From assembly GCA_031394355.1 (NCBI GenBank), contig JANNSU010000065.1, positions 1-64,000 of the forward strand: 64,000 bases of DNA, in the 5' to 3' direction. Below the pieces are notes generated by a model. The model saw nothing but the letters and a program-made list of their open reading frames with translations, was not told where the DNA came from and did no database searches. Position 1 is the stretch's first letter; every line of letters begins with the position of its first letter. This DNA comes from JAEUMY01 sp031394355 (GTDB taxonomy: Bacteria; Pseudomonadota; Gammaproteobacteria; Burkholderiales; Usitatibacteraceae). The position numbers and the translations under genes were made by a program. Positions 50,030 to 58,402 of this stretch are shown here, piece by piece.

Positions 50030-51087
50030 GCTGCGTCCGGAAAGCTCACGGGATAGGGCAGGGGTTCAAGGACCAGAGCGGGACCATCAGGGGACTTCCA
50101 GTGCAGTACCTGCTGACGAAGGCTTTCAGTTTGCGCCATGAGGAGCACATGGAATCCGCCCCCAGGTCGCCGCGCTGACGATACGATGGTACCGGCTGCC
50201 TGATCTCCAAATGCCGGGGAGAACACCGAGTCACCTGGTTTCGGAGGGCTGTCGGGAGCGTCCGCTTCGATCATGAGGACGGCCTTCATCATGCGCCGCT
50301 TGAGAATGCCGCGGTACTGGGTGCGGGCAACGATTTCCTGGCCCGGATAGCAACCCTTGCGGAAGCTGACGCCATGCATGAGGTCGAAATTGACCATTTG
50401 CGGAACAAACTCTTCCCGTGTGGCTTCGACCACCTCCGGAATACCCGCCTGGATACCGTACCAGTCCCACGCATTTGCACCGGCGGGTATGCAATCTGCC
50501 GAGAGCTCTTCCCACAGGGGCATGATGACCTCCGGCGCGCCGACAAGCTCGAAGCGGTCATTCTCAAGACAGATGATTCGAAGGCCGGGTTGATGCGCTG
50601 TGGTCAGGGGAGAAGCAGGCAGCACGTTCACCACGCGGCGCAGCCTTGTTGCGGCCTCCGGTCCGGCAAGGCCGATCCGCACCCATTGATGACTCACGTC
50701 CTCAAGTGTGACCTTGGAACGCAGCACAAACATTGCGAGACGTTTCTGAACGGGGGCCACGAGCGGCAGGGGCAACTGAATCATGAAACCCTGCTTCGCT
50801 CCCCAGAGCAGAAAGGTTGCAAGCAGTCGGCCCTTGGGTGAACAGTAGCCACTCCATTGGGCGCCATGTTCCTCGATTGTGGCCACGTCATTGGTGAGTT
50901 GGCCATGCAGAAATGCTCGTGCATCCTCACCCGCAGCAAGGATGATTCCCAGGTGGGATAGGTCACAGAGCACCGTTTCGGTGGCCAAGGCGTTGACTTC
51001 GGCATCTGCATTGCCGAAGTGCATCACCCGTTCGCCCTCCAGGATAGCGTGGCGGTCAACCAAGAAATTAAGCCAGATCGGATTCAT
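50026..51087 (-). CDS. ygfZ: Folate-binding Fe-S assembly protein YgfZ
   Basis: A 353-residue GcvT-like protein that uses tetrahydrofolate to support repair or building of some iron-sulfur enzymes. The signature KGCYPGQEIVARTQYRG with the essential Cys is present. The N-terminal FLHGQLTNDVA fits the family. It is followed by the tandem-cNMP gene on the same strand with an ATGA overlap. The CptA/YgfX-like gene starts divergently about 94 bp away, the same neighbourhood seen for ygfX-ygfZ in enterobacteria. Confidence 0.93.
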   Translation of the reverse strand: MNPIWLNFLVDRHAILEGERVMHFGNADAEVNALATETVLCDLSHLGIILAAGEDARAFLHGQLTNDVATIEEHGAQWSGYCSPKGRLLATFLLWGAKQGFMIQLPLPLVAPVQKRLAMFVLRSKVTLEDVSHQWVRIGLAGPEAATRLRRVVNVLPASPLTTAHQPGLRIICLENDRFELVGAPEVIMPLWEELSADCIPAGANAWDWYGIQAGIPEVVEATREEFVPQMVNFDLMHGVSFRKGCYPGQEIVARTQYRGILKRRMMKAVLMIEADAPDSPPKPGDSVFSPAFGDQAAGTIVSSARRPGGGFHVLLMAQTESLRQQVLHWKSPDGPALVLEPLPYPVSFPDAA

Positions 51088-51180
51088 GCTGTCATGCCGG
51101 TGAATGAAATTGCAGACGGACTGCTACGATGCGTTGTCTATTCTTGCCCATTTGGTGTCCTGTTGCAAAAGTCCCTGGAA

Positions 51181-51627
51181 ATGATGATGCGACGGTCGCA
51201 TCATCTGGCCGTCATTCTGACCTCAGTTCACCTTGTCGCCCTGGGCACCGTCTGGATGCTGACGCTGGAAATCGTCTGGCATCTCGCCCTGAAGTTGGTC
51301 ATTCTGGGAAGCCTGCTGCATTCCTTGCGGCAGGCAGGATGGTTGGGAAATGACGAGTTTCCGTTGACGGTTCGGCTCAAGGCTGGTTCGCGCGGTGATG
51401 AGCCTGAACGGATCGACATCACCGATGCGGCGGGGAGAGTGATGGCTGGCGAGGTGGTCGAGGGAAGTCTGGTGCTCTCGGGCCTTGTCATCCTGAGGTG
51501 TCGGATGGACGGTGTTCCGCGCTGGCGGGGAATCCGCTCCTGGGTACTGTTTGCCGACAGCCTGGATCCGGATGCGCATCGCAGGTTGCGGGTGAGGCTC
51601 AGATGGGGCCGCGCACGTCCTGTATAA
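51181..51627 (+). CDS. CptA/YgfX-like membrane protein
   Basis: About 148 residues from the ATG at 51181; ATGs at 51184 and 51187 are equally possible. Two N-terminal hydrophobic helices (VILTSVHLVALGTVWMLTL, WHLALKLVILGSLLHSL) are followed by a soluble beta-rich part ending SWVLFADSLDPDAHRRLRVRL. This matches the pattern of E. coli CptA/YgfX (LWLAADSMDEAEWRDLRRIL), reported as a toxin-like or flavinylation-linked inner-membrane protein. CptB/SdhE, its usual partner, is not adjacent. Divergent from ygfZ. Confidence 0.75.
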   Translation: MMMRRSHHLAVILTSVHLVALGTVWMLTLEIVWHLALKLVILGSLLHSLRQAGWLGNDEFPLTVRLKAGSRGDEPERIDITDAAGRVMAGEVVEGSLVLSGLVILRCRMDGVPRWRGIRSWVLFADSLDPDAHRRLRVRLRWGRARPV

Positions 51628-51628
51628 T
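51623..51628 (+). promoter_or_regulatory. Possible -10 element of purL inside the cptA-like stop codon
   Basis: TATAAT overlaps the last codons of the upstream gene (stop TAA at 51625-51627) and is followed by a T-rich run. It lies 93 bp before the purL ATG. No good -35 element is seen 17 bp away. Confidence 0.4.
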
Positions 51629-51720
51629 TTTTTCTTTTCCATGATGCGGCGTGCGCATTTCTGCTCTTGCCACGCTCGCGCCTCGCCCGACAGCATCGGC
51701 CGCCCCATTCGCGCAGTGCT

Positions 51721-54700
51721 ATGACCATGAACTCCTCGACTCCTGCTTCGCTGCTCAGACTGCGTGGCCCTGTTGCGCTATCCCCGTTTCGCCTTGAAAA
51801 GCTTACGGTACCCTTGCGGCAGCGACAGCCGACAATCACGCGCGTCTCTGCAGAGTTCTCCCACATTGTCCAGACACGTCGAGAGCTGACCGGGAGCGAG
51901 CTGGGTGTGCTGGAGCGCATCCTGGATTACGGGCGCAGGTCGGAGGGAGAACCCTGTGGCCGCCTGTATCTGGTCCTGCCTCGCATCGGAACGATTTCGC
52001 CGTGGTCTTCCAAGGCGACAGACATCGCCCGTATCTGCGGACTCGACGCTGTAGTGCGCATCGAGCGTGCGATCGCGTTTCATGTTGAGGCGCGCGAATA
52101 TTCGCAGTCGGTGAATCAAGCGATTCAGCAGGCAATTCATGACCCCATGACCGAGACTGTGCGCGACAGCGTTGAAGCCTCGGCAGAACTCTTCATGTCG
52201 CAATCGCCTGCGCCGATTGAGTCAATTGATGTGATGGGGGTGGGCAAGTCAGCATTGGACAAGGCGAATGGGGAGCTGGGCCTCGCCCTCTCGGCCGATG
52301 AGATCGACTATCTGTCTGACTACTTCAGCCGCATCCAGCGAAATCCGACCGACGTTGAACTGATGATGTTTGCACAAGCGAACTCGGAGCATTGCCGCCA
52401 CAAGATCTTCAACGCCAGCTGGACGGTGGACGGTGCAGTGCAGGAAAAGAGCCTGTTCTCGATGATCCGCAACACGCATCTACTCTCTCCCGCCGGTACC
52501 GTGGTCGCCTACTCCGACAACTCATCGGTGATTGAAGGTGCCGAGATCGAGCGCTTCTATCCAAGAGGAGCGCAACACACGGGCAAGGCGTTTGATTACG
52601 CCATGGAAACGACGCACATCCTGATGAAGGTGGAGACGCACAATCATCCGACTGCCATCGCGCCCTGGCCTGGTGCGGCCACGGGCGCGGGTGGTGAAAT
52701 CCGTGATGAAGGTGCAACGGGGATCGGCGCCAAGCCCAAGGCCGGACTCACCGGCTTCTCGGTGTCCAACTTGAATCTGCCCGGCAACCGCCAGCCGTGG
52801 GAAGGTGACTACGGCAAGCCTTCGCGCATCGCCTCGGCCCTGTCGATCATGATCGAGGGTCCCATCGGCGGCGCTGCATTCAACAATGAATTTGGCCGCC
52901 CCAATCTTTGTGGCTATTTCCGCACCTACGAACAGGCTGTTGAAGGTGTGATGCGTGGCTATCACAAGCCCATCATGATCGCGGGTGGTTTGGGAAACAT
53001 CTCTGCACGGCACACGCACAAGAAGCCGCTGACCGCAGGTTCGCTGCTCATCCAGCTGGGTGGCCCCGGCATGCGTATCGGCTTGGGCGGTGGCGCGGCA
53101 TCCTCGATGACGTCCGGTCAGAACACCGAGGCGCTGGACTTTGATTCCGTGCAACGCGCGAATGCGGAAATAGAGCGACGCTGCCAGGAAGTGATCGACG
53201 CATGCTGGGCGCTCGGGGATGAAAACCCCATTCTTTCCATTCACGACGTCGGCGCAGGGGGCTTGTCAAACGCGCTGCCCGAGCTGGCGCATGGCGGCGG
53301 TGCCGGTGCGCGGTTCCAGCTGCGTGATGTGCCGTCCGAAGAGCCGGGTATGTCGCCCAAGGAAATCTGGTGCAATGAATCGCAGGAGCGCTACGTGCTC
53401 GCCATTGCGCCCGAGTCGCTGCCGATGTTTGACGCATTCTGCAAACGCGAACGTTGCCCGTTTGCAGTGCTGGGGTGCGCCACGGATGACGAGCAGCTCG
53501 TCGTCGAGGATGCGCTTTTCAAGAACAATGCCGTGGACATGGCGCTGACTGTTCTGCTCGGGAAGCCGCCGCGCATGCACCGCGACGTGACATCGCGCAA
53601 GCCGAACTTGCCTGCTCTGGACCTTGCGAATATTCGCATCGAGGAGGCGATACGTCGGGTGCTGAGTCTCCCGACCGTGGCGGACAAATCCTTCCTCATC
53701 AATATCGGTGACCGCAGTGTCGGAGGCTTCACCGCACGAGACCAGATGGTGGGACCATGGCAAGTCCCGGTGGCGGACTGCGCAGTGACTGTGATGGGTT
53801 ACCGCACATTCAAGGGTGAGGCGATGGCCATGGGTGAGCGCACGCCGATTGCGGTCATCAACGCTCCCGCTTCAGGCCGCATGGCCGTGGGTGAGGCCAT
53901 CACCAATATCGCTGCCGCCGACATTGAAAAGATCGGCGACATCAAACTTTCAGCCAACTGGATGGCACCTGCCGGCTATGCCGGCGAGGACGCTAATTTG
54001 TTTGCCACGGTGGAAGCAGTCGGCATGGCGCTGTGTCCGGCGCTGGGCATCAGCATTCCGGTCGGAAAGGATTCGCTTTCCATGCGGACGGGATGGAAAG
54101 AAGACTGTGTCGACAAGGAAGTTGTCGCGCCGGTATCGCTGATCGTTTCAGCCTTCGCGCCTGTTCAGGATGCGCGGCTTACGCTCACCCCGGAGTTATC
54201 CCGCCAACCTGATACCGAGCTCGTGCTCATCGATCTGGGCGGTGGCAAGAATCGGCTGGGCGGCTCGGCACTGGCGCAGGTATATGGCCAGGTGGGCAAC
54301 GAGGCGCCGGACGTTGATGATCCCGCTCGGCTGAAGGGGTATTTCACTGCAGTCCGCGAGCTGGCGCGCGAGGGTTCGGTACTGGCCTACCACGATCGTT
54401 CTGATGGCGGCCTGTTTGCCACGCTGGCAGAAATGAGTTTTGCCTCGCATCTGGGGCTGACGGTCAATCTCGATCTGCTTGTGTTCAATGCGCGCGAGGC
54501 AGACGTGGATGATTACGACGTCACGTCCCCCAAGCTTGCGGCTGAGGAGACAGTGCTGGCCGCACTGTTCAATGAAGAATTGGGTGCGGTGCTGCAAATC
54601 CGCAAAGCGGATCGCAGCAAGGTGATGCAGACGTTGCGTGACTTGGGTCTTGGCGAATATTCGCATGTCATCGGGCACCCGAATGCTGGCGATCAGCTAC

Positions 54701-55689
54701 GCATCGTCCGTGCTGGCAAACCGATCTTCTCAGCCAGCCGTGTGGACTTGCAGCGCATCTGGTCCGAAACGAGCTTCCATATTCAGCGCCTGCGCGACAA
54801 TCCGGACTGTGCACAGCAGGAATACGACCGGATCCTCGATGCCAAGGATCCTGGCCTGCACGCAGTGCTGACCTTCAATCCTGCCGACGATATTGCTGCG
54901 CCATTCATTGCCAAGGGAACCAGACCGAAGATCGCTGTTCTTCGCGAGCAGGGCGTCAACGGCCAGTTGGAAATGGCAGCGGCGTTCACCTGGGCAGGAT
55001 TCGAGGCACACGATGTGCACATGAGCGACATCCTCGAGGGCCGGGTAACGCTCAAAGACTTCAAGGCATTCGCAGCCTGCGGTGGCTTTTCCTATGGTGA
55101 CGTGCTGGGCGCGGGTGAAGGCTGGGCCAAATCCATCCTGTTTTCAGCGCGCGGACGCGACGAGTTCGAGACGTTCTTCAAGCGCAGCGATTCCTTCGCG
55201 CTCGGCGTCTGCAATGGCTGTCAGATGATTTCAAATCTCCATGAAATCATTCCTGGTGCAGAGAACTGGCCGCACTTCGAGCGCAATGCGTCGGAGCAAT
55301 ACGAAGCACGCACCGTGCTGGTCGAAATTCAGAAGTCGCCGTCCATTTTGTTTGACGGCATGGCAGGCAGCCGCATTCCTGTGGTCACTGCGCATGGCGA
55401 GGGCCGCGCAGTGTTCGCGTCGAAAGCACAGATGGATGCTGCGCGATGGCTGACTGCAATGCGGTTCGTCGATCACTACGGCAAGGCGACAGAGCGCTTT
55501 CCGTTCAACAGCAATGGTTCGCCGCAAGGTGTTACCAGTATCACCACGCCGGATGGCCGGTTCACCGCGATGATGCCGCATCCGGAGCGTGTGTTCCGCA
55601 CAGTGAACCTGTCTTGGCATCCCAAGGATTGGCCGGTGGAGAGTCCCTGGATGCGCATGTTCAGGAATGCCCGGAAGTGGCTGGGTTGA
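51721..55689 (+). CDS. purL: Phosphoribosylformylglycinamidine synthase
   Basis: A 1322-residue large-type PurL that makes FGAM from FGAR, glutamine and ATP. The N-terminal, linker, two AIRS-like halves and a C-terminal glutaminase are all present. Cys1164 in LGVCNGCQM, with His1287 and Glu1289 in PHPERVFR, form the glutaminase triad. ANSEHCRHKIFN and THNHPTAIAPWPGAATGAGGEIRD mark the synthase site. I chose ATG 51721; the frame extends to 51667 but into the leader. Three palindrome copies fall inside this one gene. It is followed after 22 bp by an RDD gene. Confidence 0.97.
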   Translation: MTMNSSTPASLLRLRGPVALSPFRLEKLTVPLRQRQPTITRVSAEFSHIVQTRRELTGSELGVLERILDYGRRSEGEPCGRLYLVLPRIGTISPWSSKATDIARICGLDAVVRIERAIAFHVEAREYSQSVNQAIQQAIHDPMTETVRDSVEASAELFMSQSPAPIESIDVMGVGKSALDKANGELGLALSADEIDYLSDYFSRIQRNPTDVELMMFAQANSEHCRHKIFNASWTVDGAVQEKSLFSMIRNTHLLSPAGTVVAYSDNSSVIEGAEIERFYPRGAQHTGKAFDYAMETTHILMKVETHNHPTAIAPWPGAATGAGGEIRDEGATGIGAKPKAGLTGFSVSNLNLPGNRQPWEGDYGKPSRIASALSIMIEGPIGGAAFNNEFGRPNLCGYFRTYEQAVEGVMRGYHKPIMIAGGLGNISARHTHKKPLTAGSLLIQLGGPGMRIGLGGGAASSMTSGQNTEALDFDSVQRANAEIERRCQEVIDACWALGDENPILSIHDVGAGGLSNALPELAHGGGAGARFQLRDVPSEEPGMSPKEIWCNESQERYVLAIAPESLPMFDAFCKRERCPFAVLGCATDDEQLVVEDALFKNNAVDMALTVLLGKPPRMHRDVTSRKPNLPALDLANIRIEEAIRRVLSLPTVADKSFLINIGDRSVGGFTARDQMVGPWQVPVADCAVTVMGYRTFKGEAMAMGERTPIAVINAPASGRMAVGEAITNIAAADIEKIGDIKLSANWMAPAGYAGEDANLFATVEAVGMALCPALGISIPVGKDSLSMRTGWKEDCVDKEVVAPVSLIVSAFAPVQDARLTLTPELSRQPDTELVLIDLGGGKNRLGGSALAQVYGQVGNEAPDVDDPARLKGYFTAVRELAREGSVLAYHDRSDGGLFATLAEMSFASHLGLTVNLDLLVFNAREADVDDYDVTSPKLAAEETVLAALFNEELGAVLQIRKADRSKVMQTLRDLGLGEYSHVIGHPNAGDQLRIVRAGKPIFSASRVDLQRIWSETSFHIQRLRDNPDCAQQEYDRILDAKDPGLHAVLTFNPADDIAAPFIAKGTRPKIAVLREQGVNGQLEMAAAFTWAGFEAHDVHMSDILEGRVTLKDFKAFAACGGFSYGDVLGAGEGWAKSILFSARGRDEFETFFKRSDSFALGVCNGCQMISNLHEIIPGAENWPHFERNASEQYEARTVLVEIQKSPSILFDGMAGSRIPVVTAHGEGRAVFASKAQMDAARWLTAMRFVDHYGKATERFPFNSNGSPQGVTSITTPDGRFTAMMPHPERVFRTVNLSWHPKDWPVESPWMRMFRNARKWLG
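52094..52105. repeat. HIP-like palindrome copy 13
   Basis: Perfect GCGAATATTCGC in purL, read as Arg-Glu-Tyr-Ser. Confidence 0.95.
53626..53637. repeat. HIP-like palindrome copy 14
   Basis: Perfect GCGAATATTCGC in purL, read as Ala-Asn-Ile-Arg. Confidence 0.95.
54653..54664. repeat. HIP-like palindrome copy 15
   Basis: Perfect GCGAATATTCGC in purL, read as Gly-Glu-Tyr-Ser. Confidence 0.95.
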
Positions 55690-55711
55690 TTGCATTGTCG
55701 GCAACCGTTTG

Positions 55712-56356
55712 ATGAACGAAAATCCCTACGCCGCCACCGAGGTACCCCTCCAGGTGCTGCAGGGTGCCTATGACGTCTCGCTGGTCCTCGCAACGAAGAG
55801 CCAGCGGTTTCTGACCTTCATTGTTGACATTGCGGCGCGTGTAGTCCTGCTGGGTTTCATCGTCTTCGTCTTTGTTTTGGTCGTTCCTGAAACAGCAGAC
55901 TGGTTTGAATTCGAAAGTTTTGGGAGGGAATGGCTCTTCGATGTTCTTTCGCTGATCATTTACTACATGTTCTTTGAGGCCATGTTCGGAAGGACGCCGG
56001 GCAAGTGGGTCATGCGAACGAAAGTGGTGCAGCTGGATGGTTCAGATCCAACTGTTGTGCAGATCCTCAAGCGGACACTGTGTCGGTGGATTCCTTTTGA
56101 GCCCTTTTCGTTTCTGGGTTCCCAACCATTTGGATGGCACGATTCCTGGTCCGGCACGCGCGTCGTGTCGCTGAAGAAATTGGAAACATTGGAAAGTGGT
56201 GACACGGCGCTGCTGGAGATTGAGCGCGCCAAGTGGCTCAAGCACGATTACCCCGTCTCTTCGGTTCAGCCAGACAACTGGTCAAGAATGAGCGAAGCAC
56301 AGCAGGCCATCTGGCAAATGCAGCATGAAGCTGACAAGCGCAACAAGCGAAATTGA
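55712..56356 (+). CDS. RDD family membrane protein
   Basis: About 214 residues from the ATG at 55712 (MNENPYAATEVPL). The RDD domain begins with RFLTFIVDIAARVVLLGF (Arg, then Asp in the first helix), followed by a second helix (FDVLSLIIYYMFFEAMFG) and GRTPGKWVMRTKVV, the conserved segment with the second Arg/Asp region. The C-terminal 70 residues are hydrophilic. Function unknown, possibly transport-related. Probably co-transcribed with purL. Confidence 0.85.
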   Translation: MNENPYAATEVPLQVLQGAYDVSLVLATKSQRFLTFIVDIAARVVLLGFIVFVFVLVVPETADWFEFESFGREWLFDVLSLIIYYMFFEAMFGRTPGKWVMRTKVVQLDGSDPTVVQILKRTLCRWIPFEPFSFLGSQPFGWHDSWSGTRVVSLKKLETLESGDTALLEIERAKWLKHDYPVSSVQPDNWSRMSEAQQAIWQMQHEADKRNKRN

Positions 56357-56372
56357 AACGTGGGTGTCTAGT

Positions 56373-56747
56373 CTAGTTCTCGAATCTCGCCCCGAAAGCC
56401 TCGCTGTAGGCCTTTTCGGAAAACTCGAAGCTGGATTGCGGCGGGTCGCCCAGGTACACGGCCTCGAACGTGACCTTGACGTAACGATCAAGTGCTTTCC
56501 AAATGGCATAGGCAATGGTTCTGGCGATGTCTTCGGGCTTCTCGCCCAATCGCAGCTGGCCCTCACCCGACAAAATGAGCACGCTTGCTTCGCTGTTTAG
56601 AGCGCGCTCGACATCCTCCGGCTTTGACCAATGCAGCGTAAAGGCTTCGATCACCTTCCCCATCTCACGTGGGAGCAAAGGGGACACGGCTATCTGTACA
56701 CGGTACAGGTTGCCAAATTTCAGAACGAGGTTCTTGTCGGGTTCCAT
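56373..56747 (-). CDS. Hypothetical protein
   Basis: About 124 residues from the ATG at 56747 (MEPDKNLVLKFGNLYRVQIAV); a longer frame to 56801 adds a poor N-terminus. It is soluble, alpha/beta, without cysteine or obvious catalytic motif. The middle part EPEDVERALNSEASVLILSGEGQLRLG-like region and the C-terminal YVKVTFEAVYLGDPP look like a small folded domain. I do not recognise it. It is convergent with the RDD gene and downstream of ppiC on the same strand. Confidence 0.55.
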   Translation of the reverse strand: MEPDKNLVLKFGNLYRVQIAVSPLLPREMGKVIEAFTLHWSKPEDVERALNSEASVLILSGEGQLRLGEKPEDIARTIAYAIWKALDRYVKVTFEAVYLGDPPQSSFEFSEKAYSEAFGARFEN

Positions 56748-56833
56748 GAGGTCAACGCTACGCCTCCCTGAAGAGCCTTGCAACGCTTGGCGAAGTTGCA
56801 AACATCGTGCATAGTGACGAGCTCCAGAAACGG

Positions 56834-56858
56834 AACGGGCAGCCAGAGGCTGCCCGTT
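56834..56858 (-). terminator. Hairpin after the peptidylprolyl isomerase gene
   Basis: A perfect 11-bp stem (AACGGGCAGCC / GGCTGCCCGTT) with a three-base loop, about 95 bp beyond the isomerase stop. The minus-strand tail CCGTTTCTGG is only weakly T-rich. Confidence 0.6.
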
Positions 56859-56951
56859 CTTGCTTTCACATTCACAGTCGTTGGTGCAGGTTCGGCATCC
56901 GGGTTACGAAATCAGCAACCCGCCCATGCAAACCGACAGGAACACACCCAT

Positions 56952-57797
56952 TTACTTCTCTTCGATTTTTGCCTTGCTGCGCAGCTCGTTTACCAACTTC
57001 TGAATCTGCTCCTGTTGTGCACGCTGGGCGAATTGCGCTTTCACTTCGTCGAATGCCGGAATCTTCGTGGGGCGGGTGTCTTCCAGGCGGATGACATGCC
57101 AGCCAAACTGGGTCTGCACCGGCTTGTCGGTGGTCTGACCCTTCTGCAGTGCCTTGACCGCATCAGCGAACGGCTTGACATAGCGTGCGGCAGGACCCCA
57201 ATCCAGATCGCCACCGTTGTCCTTTGAACCCGGATCCTTGGACTTGTCCTTGGAGAGTGCGTTGAAATCACCACCTTTGCGCAGCGAATCGATGATGCCT
57301 TTGGCTTCATCTTCCTTTTCGACAAGGATATGGCGGACCTTGTACTCGGTGTCGCCCATCTGCGTCTTCAGCTGGTCATACTGGCCCTTGAGAACATCAT
57401 CAGTCACGGGATTGGCGCGGACATAATCCTCGAAGAATTTCTGGATCAGGATGCCCTGACGAGCCAGTTCCATTTCCGCTTGCGTTTCGGCGCTCTTGTC
57501 CAGACCGCGCTTCTTGGCCGCCTGGAACAGGACTTCACGATTTATCAATTCATCTTTGATGACGGTCTGCACTTCCGGGCCGGAACGGCCGCCGGCGGCA
57601 GCCTGTTTGCCGAGCATTTCGAAATAGGCCTGGGGAATCATGACGCCATTGACAGATACGCGGCCGGCGGCAGGTGCAGCGGCCTTTTCGGCGGCCTTGG
57701 CCGGTGCCTTCTTGGGCGCGTCCTGCGCCAGCGCAGGGCCGGCCAGGAGCAGCGATGCTGCAATGAGGCTCAACAATTTTTGCGATGAATGTTGCAT
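56952..57797 (-). CDS. Periplasmic parvulin-type peptidylprolyl isomerase (PpiC/SurA-like)
   Basis: A 281-residue foldase helper. A signal peptide (LLSLIAASLLLAGPALAQ) is followed by a Lys/Ala-rich linker, a helical SurA-like N-domain (about 50-130), and a rotamase domain (YKVRHILVEKEDEAKGIIDSLRKGGDFNALSKDKSKDPGSKDNGGDLDWG ... TQFGWHVIRLED). It acts in outer-membrane protein folding. It follows bolA, yciI and yciB on the same strand in the conserved betaproteobacterial order. AAGGAAA precedes the ATG. Confidence 0.93.
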   Translation of the reverse strand: MQHSSQKLLSLIAASLLLAGPALAQDAPKKAPAKAAEKAAAPAAGRVSVNGVMIPQAYFEMLGKQAAAGGRSGPEVQTVIKDELINREVLFQAAKKRGLDKSAETQAEMELARQGILIQKFFEDYVRANPVTDDVLKGQYDQLKTQMGDTEYKVRHILVEKEDEAKGIIDSLRKGGDFNALSKDKSKDPGSKDNGGDLDWGPAARYVKPFADAVKALQKGQTTDKPVQTQFGWHVIRLEDTRPTKIPAFDEVKAQFAQRAQQEQIQKLVNELRSKAKIEEK

Positions 57798-57833
57798 GGC
57801 GTTTCCTTTATTGTGGTGTTGCGGGGGTTCGAA

Positions 57834-58103
57834 TCAAAACTGATCCGGGGTCATCGCCTCGATCTGCAAGGCGTGAATTTGGTTTTGCATCAAATCGGCG
57901 AGGGCGGCATACACCATGCGATGGCGCGCCACGGCGTTTTTGCCCAGGAATACGTCAGACACGATGGTCAGGTGAAAGTGCCCGCCGCCGGATGCCATGG
58001 CACCTGCATGCCCGGCGTGGGCTGCACTGTCGTCCACCACATGCAGTGCTACGGGACTCAATGTTTCCAGTCGCGTGCGGATGAGATCGGCGGTATTGGT
58101 CAC
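57834..58103 (-). CDS. BolA family protein
   Basis: An 89-residue protein starting at GTG 58103 (read MTNTADLIRTRLETLSP). The frame to 58208 lies inside yciI and is rejected. Conserved GGGHFHLTIVSDVFLGKNAVARHRMVYAAL carries the family's RHRMVY and histidines, which bind Fe-S with a monothiol glutaredoxin. The start is one base after the yciI stop. Its exact role (IbaG-like or BolA-like) is open. Confidence 0.9.
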   Translation of the reverse strand: MTNTADLIRTRLETLSPVALHVVDDSAAHAGHAGAMASGGGHFHLTIVSDVFLGKNAVARHRMVYAALADLMQNQIHALQIEAMTPDQF

Positions 58104-58104
58104 C

Positions 58105-58401
58105 TCAGAACACTCGCTTGAACGGTTTGACCGTGACCTGGGTGAAGACGCCCGCAGCACAGTAAGGATCCTCTGCAGCCCAGGCGATGGCGACCTCGCG
58201 TGAGGCAAATTCGGCCACGATCAGCGAACCGCTGAAGCCAGCCGGACCGGGGTCCTCGCTATCGATGGCTGGATGCGGGCCTGACAGCACTAGGCGGCCC
58301 TCCGCCTGCAGTGCCTTGAGTCGATCGAGATGCGCCGGACGTGCGGCGAGCCGCTTGGGCAACGCGCCGGGCGCTTCTTCACAGATGATGGCGTAGAGCA
58401 T
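58105..58401 (-). CDS. yciI: YciI family protein
   Basis: A 98-residue protein from the ATG at 58401 (MLYAIICEE). Ferredoxin-like YciI fold with the conserved RPAHLDRLKALQAEGRLVLSGP and the later DPY motif (AEDPYCAAGVF), whose His-Asp pair is proposed as an active site. Function unknown. It starts one base before the yciB stop and is followed by bolA, the usual betaproteobacterial order. Confidence 0.92.
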   Translation of the reverse strand: MLYAIICEEAPGALPKRLAARPAHLDRLKALQAEGRLVLSGPHPAIDSEDPGPAGFSGSLIVAEFASREVAIAWAAEDPYCAAGVFTQVTVKPFKRVF

Positions 58402-58402
58402 G

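Noticed and set aside
51019..51180. Longer N-terminus for the CptA-like protein
   Set aside because: The extra 54 residues overlap the divergent ygfZ start and its promoter region, and the membrane domain begins only after 51181.
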